This document shows positions 7,739-10,437 of a stretch of DNA of 10,437 nt, piece by piece (position 1 is the stretch's first letter; every line of letters starts with the position of its first letter). The DNA is taken from NCBI GenBank assembly GCA_046728115.1, contig JBKPDW010000224.1, positions 1-10,437 on the forward strand. The letters are read 5' to 3'. The stretch is from CAVSWN01 sp046728115. Lineage in GTDB: Bacteria; Acidobacteriota; Vicinamibacteria; Vicinamibacterales; CAVVIG01. The translations under genes were made by a program, and so were the position numbers. The notes beneath the pieces are model-generated. The model made no database searches. It was given only the letters and a program-made list of their open reading frames with translations, and was not told where the DNA came from.

Positions 7739-9127
7739 TCACCTGACTGCACTCCTCGTCGCTGCTGGCGGCGTTGTGAAGAGCGCAAGATCAATTGCAT
7801 CGGCCATCGCCTGGTATCCCGCATCGCCTGGATGCAGGTGATCGCACGAGTCGTACGCCGGCAGGAACATCTTCGGGTTGCTCGGATCTCGCGTGGCCTT
7901 ATCGAAGTCGATGACGGCATCGTAGGCCTTGCCGGTTCGCATCCAGTCGTTCAAGGCCTGCCGTTTGGCTTCGCCGACCTCCGTATAGTACGGGGCGCCG
8001 TAGAACGGCGTCAGCGTCGCGCCGTAGATCCTGATGCCTCTCGCGTGCGCCCGTTCGATGAGCTGCACGTGCCCCGCGATGAGATCGGCCGCCGTCGGTG
8101 TCGGATTCTGTCGCGCCAGGCCTATGTCGTTGATGCCTTCGAGGACGATCACGTGAGTCACGCCTGGATAACTGAGGGCATTGAGATCGAACCGCGCCAA
8201 CGCATTGGGACCGGCTCCGTCGGCGAGCACCCGGTTGCCGCCGATGCCGGCGTTCATGATGCCCAGCTTTGGTGCGCTCGGAACCGCGGTCAGACGCCGC
8301 ATCAGCAAGTCCGGCCACCGATTGTTCGTGCCTGGCGTCGACCGGGCCCCGTCGGTGATGGAGTCGCCGAACGCGACGAGCCCGCCGACCGAGGCCGGCG
8401 CTACCACGTCGACACGCGCCAGCACGAACCAGTTCTGGACTGTGGCCACGACGGGAAACACGGGTGCGCCCGCGTGGTTCCCCGTCTCGGATACGTAGTT
8501 GGTCTGGAGCGCGGCAGGATGCATCGACAGAGGCGACGGTGTGTTCGTCGTGCTTGGAAGATACACGTCGATGGCGAGGTCGGTCATCTCGGGAACGTTG
8601 ACGGCGACCGGGTCGCTGAACACAACGGCATTCGCGGGAATGGTCACACTCGGGCGACCGCTGAAGGTGAGCGGGTGGCCTGTGGCGGTCTGGATGCCTG
8701 CGTCCTTGTCCCTGATCGCAATGTGCGCGGCGCCGATCGTGAGCGGGGTCGTTCCCATCGCATTGGTCAGCACGACGCGGGCCTTCGAACCACCGATGCT
8801 GGTGTGGACAATCTGGCGCAACGTCTGGTTCGTGAAGTGGACGAACGGCGGCGGCGAAAACGTCTGGCCTGGCGCGGGCTGGACCGGCGGAACCGCCGGC
8901 GCGGGCGGCGGCGGGCACTGGTTGGCCATGAACGGCGCGGGCTGCGGCACCGGCAGCGCGGGCACTTGAGCCCGAGCCGTTTCAGACGTCGCCCACGTGC
9001 CAACCCAATGTTCCGTTCCCTGTGCCAAGGCCGCGAAATTCGTCGTCGCAAGTGCCGACGCCACGGCGATGCCGATGACGATTTTCCGGGCGTTCGTTCG
9101 AGGCGCGGACGGCATATGAGTTTTCAT
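7739..9127 (-). CDS. Secreted SGNH/GDSL-family hydrolase (esterase-like)
   Basis: Numbered from the ATG at 9127 the protein has 462 residues. A signal peptide (basic R10-K15, hydrophobic about 16-34, cleavage near A36) is followed by W41-V-G-T-W, a proline-rich stretch (about 57-93) and a beta-rich domain (about 98-240) typical of two-domain SGNH esterases. The catalytic domain shows block I F253-G-D-S256 (nucleophile), block II N292-A-G-I-G-G, block III G331-I-N-D (oxyanion Asn333) and block V D429-H-L-H432, so the triad Ser256-Asp429-His432 is complete. It probably hydrolyses an ester, for example an acetyl or acyl group on a glycan; the substrate cannot be told. Start choice: AAAGG lies 10 bases before 9127, whereas the earlier in-frame ATG at 9145 and GTG at 9148 have no ribosome binding site. 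It lies 156 bases downstream of the cupin gene on the same strand. Confidence 0.92.
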   Translation of the reverse strand: MKTHMPSAPRTNARKIVIGIAVASALATTNFAALAQGTEHWVGTWATSETARAQVPALPVPQPAPFMANQCPPPPAPAVPPVQPAPGQTFSPPPFVHFTNQTLRQIVHTSIGGSKARVVLTNAMGTTPLTIGAAHIAIRDKDAGIQTATGHPLTFSGRPSVTIPANAVVFSDPVAVNVPEMTDLAIDVYLPSTTNTPSPLSMHPAALQTNYVSETGNHAGAPVFPVVATVQNWFVLARVDVVAPASVGGLVAFGDSITDGARSTPGTNNRWPDLLMRRLTAVPSAPKLGIMNAGIGGNRVLADGAGPNALARFDLNALSYPGVTHVIVLEGINDIGLARQNPTPTAADLIAGHVQLIERAHARGIRIYGATLTPFYGAPYYTEVGEAKRQALNDWMRTGKAYDAVIDFDKATRDPSNPKMFLPAYDSCDHLHPGDAGYQAMADAIDLALFTTPPAATRSAVR

Positions 9128-9283
9128 GGGCGTGCGGCCTTTCATCACGTGTTAGATTGCGCGCACAAGAGACACAGCGGTCAGATCATTCTCCGTGCGG
9201 AGTTCTCATTTTGCGCAGCGGCGGTAATTCTATCGCTGTTTCTCCCTTTCAAATACTGGTAGAAGAAACAAGTTGCCGCGCTC
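9128..9283. other. Intergenic gap between the cupin and SGNH hydrolase genes
   Basis: The 156 bases hold no credible gene. A CTCCG-TG-CGGAG inverted repeat lies at 9191-9202. No clear promoter stands out for the hydrolase gene; weak -35-like and -10-like words exist, but not at good spacing. Whether the hydrolase is transcribed with the cupin gene or alone cannot be decided. Confidence 0.4.
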
Positions 9284-9769
9284 TCATTTCGCCGGGATCT
9301 TCAGCAGCACGTACGTCAGATGCGTATTTTGGGGCACCAGGAAGGCATGAGGAATGCCGGCAGGGATGTGCACGATGTCTCCGACACCAAGCGCATGGCG
9401 GTCGCCGCCATCGAGCCGCGTTCCCACCCATTCGCCGGCGGTCGTGGAACGCTTGCCGACCATCGCTCCACCCAGCACCAACGTTCCGGCGCCGCTTTGC
9501 ACGAACACGATGTCGATAATGGCGTCGTGCTGTTCCGGATTGCCATCGGCGTCGCGAAAGAGCATCCGAAACCGATGGTCGCCGAAGTCTCGAAGCGTTT
9601 CGCGCGATGAATGGTCGGCGGCGACGTGTTTCGCCAATTCCAGATCGTGTTGTTCGAGGTCGGCTGCTTTCCACAATGCGAAGCCTGGTGGATCTGTTGC
9701 CGACAATCCTCGACCGACGATGAGCGCGACGATCACGATGCCAAGCGTGGTTTTCCGGAGCTGGCTCAT
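9284..9769 (-). CDS. Secreted small cupin-domain protein
   Basis: Starting at the ATG at 9769 the product has 161 residues. GAGG lies 8 bases before this ATG, and the N-terminus is then a normal signal peptide (K6 basic, hydrophobic 8-18, cleavage near A24); an in-frame start at 9841 would add 24 residues before it and is less likely. The single cupin barrel covers about 65-158. Motif 2 is complete: G130-x5-P136-x-G138-x2-H141, with N148 after it. Motif 1 is degraded: H81 is present, but the second histidine and the glutamate of HxH..E are not; D86 may stand in for the latter. Metal binding is therefore uncertain. An exported cupin could bind a sugar or small ligand. The gene is divergent from the glycosyltransferase at 9844 and lies upstream of the SGNH hydrolase gene on the same strand. 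Confidence 0.87.
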   Translation of the reverse strand: MSQLRKTTLGIVIVALIVGRGLSATDPPGFALWKAADLEQHDLELAKHVAADHSSRETLRDFGDHRFRMLFRDADGNPEQHDAIIDIVFVQSGAGTLVLGGAMVGKRSTTAGEWVGTRLDGGDRHALGVGDIVHIPAGIPHAFLVPQNTHLTYVLLKIPAK

Positions 9770-9843
9770 GTGAGGAACCTCAACATTCACGTCTGATTGT
9801 CCCATGTTGAATAGAATCCTGCTGATCTCGAGATCGACCATCG
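9770..9843. promoter_or_regulatory. Divergent promoter region of the cupin and glycosyltransferase genes
   Basis: The 74 bases between two divergent starts must hold the start signals of both genes unless they are read from further away. TAGAAT at 9812-9817 resembles a -10 box for the plus-strand gene, but there is no convincing -35 box at 16-18 bases. On the minus strand only the GAGG ribosome binding site of the cupin gene is clear. Confidence 0.35.
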
Positions 9844-10437
9844 ATGCTGGGACAAAAGGACACGTTGCGACGCGACCGGGCGGATCGGTTTGCGAAGCGC
9901 CGGGTTCTTATCACGTCGGCGCTCCTGACTCTCGCGACAGCCGTGTTGTATCTGCCGCTGCTCGACAAGGCGCCACGCTTCCTGTCGCGCGACGAACTCT
10001 TTTCGGCGCTCGCCGCACAGGCCGTGGCGTCCACCGGACACGATCCTCACGGCATCTTCATGCCCGTGTTCTTTCAAATGGACCTGCTCAATCGCATGCC
10101 GGCGATGTGGTTTCAGCCGGTCCTGATCTACGGGATCACGGTTGCCTTGAAGGTTCTGCCGCTATCGGAGGGCGCCATCCGGCTGCCTATGGCGATTGCC
10201 TGTGTCGCGAACGTGGTGCTCATGTATTTCGCGGCGCGGCTGATCTTCGAGCGCGAACTGTTCGCGATTGGCGCCGCCGCGCTGCTCGCCCTGACGCCTG
10301 TGCACGTCATCTACGGCCGGGTCGCCATGGATTACCAGATGCCCCTGCCGTTCGTCCTCGGCTGGCTGCTGTGCCTGTTGAGGTATTTGAAAACGGGCGA
10401 TGGCCGCGTCTTGTTCACGTCCGGTGTGCTGCTCGGC
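9844..10437 (+). CDS. GT39-type membrane glycosyltransferase, N-terminal part (cut by window edge)
   Basis: The ATG at 9844 opens 198 codons that run off the right edge. An in-frame TGA at 9823 and the lack of other start codons make this the start, although the ribosome binding site is weak. The N-terminus is strongly basic (R9-R20), then comes a membrane segment (about 21-40) and a first outer loop with S48-R-D50-E51. The Asp-Glu in this loop is the catalytic and metal-binding signature of GT-C enzymes (ArnT/PMT-like, family GT39). Further segments lie at about 91-107, 112-134, 138-156 and 165-181, with the family-typical R113-L-P and T151-P blocks. Full-length members usually have about 500 residues, so more than half is missing. 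These enzymes transfer a sugar from a polyprenyl-phosphate donor to lipid or protein outside the membrane; acceptor and donor are unknown here. Confidence 0.85.
   Translation, partial: MLGQKDTLRRDRADRFAKRRVLITSALLTLATAVLYLPLLDKAPRFLSRDELFSALAAQAVASTGHDPHGIFMPVFFQMDLLNRMPAMWFQPVLIYGITVALKVLPLSEGAIRLPMAIACVANVVLMYFAARLIFERELFAIGAAALLALTPVHVIYGRVAMDYQMPLPFVLGWLLCLLRYLKTGDGRVLFTSGVLLG

Noticed and set aside
9191..9202. CTCCG-TG-CGGAG palindrome as a terminator of the cupin gene
   Set aside because: The stem is only 5 bp with a 2-base loop and no T tract follows on the minus strand; it is about 80 bases from the stop codon. Kept only as a remark in the gap entry.
7832..9262. Long open frame (476 codons) on the plus strand, antisense to the SGNH hydrolase
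   Set aside because: The translation is arginine-rich low-complexity sequence without any domain, while the opposite strand has a complete catalytic SGNH protein. GC-rich genes often leave such open shadow frames.

Overview
The window is GC-rich bacterial DNA. It probably comes from an acidobacterial (Vicinamibacteria-like) or other soil-type chromosome, possibly a metagenome contig. That placement is inference. It rests on the DUF1549/DUF1553 plus DUF1501 gene pair typical of Acidobacteriota, Planctomycetota and Verrucomicrobiota, on a double-membrane-domain spermidine-synthase-like protein, and on the codon bias. There is no rRNA or tRNA gene, insertion sequence, CRISPR array or phage gene that I can see, and no gene-free stretch longer than about 160 bases.

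Layout. Bases 1-1051 (minus) hold the N-terminal part of a membrane protein with C-terminal ankyrin repeats, cut by the left edge. A 93-base divergent gap with a candidate promoter and inverted repeats leads to a tight two-gene unit on the plus strand. This unit comprises a secreted haem-motif protein with PSCyt1-DUF1549-DUF1553 architecture (1145-3781) and, 4 bases later, a Tat-type DUF1501 protein (3786-5273). After 84 bases comes a 756-residue membrane protein with a central spermidine-synthase-like Rossmann domain (5358-7628).

A convergent gap (7629-7738) holds a perfect 10-bp inverted repeat and a possible 25-residue small ORF. On the minus strand follow a secreted SGNH/GDSL hydrolase (7739-9127) and, upstream of it, a secreted cupin (9284-9769). 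Divergent from the cupin, after a 74-base gap, starts a GT39-type membrane glycosyltransferase (9844 to the right edge, truncated).

How the genes work together. The DUF1549/DUF1553 and DUF1501 proteins almost certainly act together outside the cytoplasmic membrane, but their substrate is unknown. The other genes share only an envelope or secreted location: nearly every product is exported or membrane-bound. I do not see a clear defence, mobile or biosynthetic system. The points most worth a second look are the small ORF and stem-loop at 7627-7714, the spermidine-synthase-like protein that lacks the first catalytic aspartate, and the ankyrin-membrane fusion.
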